DNA from: a bacterium
GTDB taxonomy: Bacteria > Latescibacterota > UBA2968
Assembly (NCBI GenBank): GCA_027296045.1
Contig: JAPUJS010000160.1
Coordinates: 1-5,578, forward strand
Direction: 5' to 3'
DNA: 5,578 nt
The translations under genes were made by a program, and so were the position numbers. Under the pieces are notes generated by a model. That model had not been told where the DNA came from, did no database searches, and saw nothing but the letters and a program-made list of their open reading frames with translations. This document shows positions 4,964 to 5,578 of this stretch, in pieces (position 1 is the stretch's first letter; each line of letters begins with the position of its first letter).

Positions 4964-5578
4964 GGGCAGTGCTCCCCAGATAGGCGGTGATGACGTCGGG
5001 GTGCTGCTGGACGTCTTTGGGTTTGCCGGTGACGATGACGCGCCCCGAGTCGAGGACGCAGACCCGGTCGGAGAGGTCCATGACCAGGCGCATGTCGTGT
5101 TCAACCAAAAGGATGGTGACGCCCAGGCCGGCGCGGATTTCGGTGATCCACCAGGCCACTTCTTCGGTTTCTTCGGAGTTCAGGCCGGTGGCCGGTTCGT
5201 CCAGGAGCAAGAGGTCGGGGTTTAAGGCGAGGGCCCGGCCGAGTTCGATGCGCTTGCGAGTGCCATAGGGCAGGGTGCCTACGACGTCGTTTCGCACGGC
5301 TTCCAGTTCCAGGAAGTCGATGACATCTTCGGCGTCTTTGCGGGCCTGAATTTCGATTTTTCGGGTGCCCGGGGTGAAGATCAGGGATCCGAACAGGCCG
5401 GAGCGCATGTGGTTGTGCCGACCCAGCATGATGTTTTGCAAGGTGGTGAGGCCGGAGAAGAGTTCGATGTTTTGAAAGGTGCGGGCAATGCCGATTTTGG
5501 AAATGGCGTGCGATTTCAAGCCGGAGATTTCCTGGCCTTTGAAGGTGATGGTCCCGGTGTCCTGCTTGCAGATCCGGC
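4947..5578 (-). CDS. livG: LivG-like ABC transporter ATP-binding protein, C-terminal 209 residues (cut by window edge)
   Basis: The frame is open at the right edge, and 209 residues plus a TAA stop are visible, so roughly the first 45-50 residues with the Walker A motif are missing. Numbered from the first visible residue: Q-loop ARTFQN at 31-36; the LivG-type signature LPYGTRKRIE at 102-111, with LPYG in place of LSGG; Walker B LLLLDEPATGL at 122-132 with D126 and E127; and the H-loop in LLVEHDM with H160. The C-terminal VIVTGKPKDVQQHPDVITAYLG is a typical LivG end. All visible catalytic residues are intact, unlike in the LivF partner. The TTG at 5519 is an internal Leu codon, not a start, because the family sequence continues upstream (GTITFKGQEISGL). 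Its end overlaps the livF start, consistent with translational coupling. Confidence 0.92.
   Translation of the reverse strand, partial: RICKQDTGTITFKGQEISGLKSHAISKIGIARTFQNIELFSGLTTLQNIMLGRHNHMRSGLFGSLIFTPGTRKIEIQARKDAEDVIDFLELEAVRNDVVGTLPYGTRKRIELGRALALNPDLLLLDEPATGLNSEETEEVAWWITEIRAGLGVTILLVEHDMRLVMDLSDRVCVLDSGRVIVTGKPKDVQQHPDVITAYLGSTAHAASG
4972..4977 (-). promoter_or_regulatory. Ribosome binding site of livF inside the livG coding end
   Basis: GGGGAG lies 8 nt before the livF ATG at 4963, within the last codons of livG. It decides the livF start against the longer open frame reaching 5104. Confidence 0.6.

Noticed and set aside
4178..5104. A longer 308-residue version of LivF
   Set aside because: The extra 47 residues are Ser/Thr-rich, have no family match and overlap livG out of frame; the ATG at 4963 has its own ribosome binding site and the family N-terminus.
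4947..5519. LivG starting at the TTG at 5519
   Set aside because: The frame stays open to the window edge and encodes expected LivG sequence upstream, so this is an internal Leu codon.

Overview
The window is bacterial and every gene I can support lies on the minus strand, so the coding order runs from the right edge to the left. Coding density is high, base composition is moderately GC-rich, and dense read-through ORFs on the opposite strand are codon-bias shadows. The organism cannot be fixed from this sequence. The C/G-run palindromic repeats and the multi-GAF sensor would suit an uncultured environmental lineage (Desulfobacterota-, Poribacteria- or Latescibacterota-like), but that is a low-confidence impression.

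Right part (about 3936-5578): the two ATPase subunits of a branched-chain amino acid type (HAAT family) ABC importer. They are a LivG-like protein cut by the right edge and a LivF-like protein whose start overlaps the livG end by 17 nt. LivF has Ala where the Walker B Asp is expected, and a basic C-terminal tail beyond the usual family end. A 242-bp non-coding gap with one palindromic repeat (copy C) follows.

Middle (2079-3935): a complete AMP-forming long-chain acyl-CoA synthetase with all adenylation motifs. Together with the ABC ATPases it suggests import of a carboxylate-bearing compound followed by activation to its CoA thioester. The permeases and binding protein would lie outside the window.

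Left-middle (1340-2078): a C/G-rich spacer with repeat B, a G-run able to form a quadruplex on the minus strand, and a small DUF559 (Vsr-like, PD-(D/E)XK-type) endonuclease-domain gene. Its reading frame continues upstream through repeat A. The codon where DUF559 proteins normally start is ATC here, with a good Shine-Dalgarno just upstream and the repeat ending one base before it.

Left part (1-1339): the first 446 residues of a large sensor-type protein built from repeated units of a coiled-coil linker (consensus ALERVRAEVxxM) plus a GAF-like domain. It is cut by the left edge, so its output domain is not visible. Its ATG lies 8 nt after the DUF559 stop, so the two genes are probably co-translated.

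The most unusual points are the DUF559/repeat/start-codon arrangement, the LivF Walker B substitution, and the near-identity of repeats A and C, whose only difference falls in the hairpin loop. I see no clear undescribed defence or mobile system; the nuclease-repeat pairing is the only candidate and remains speculative.
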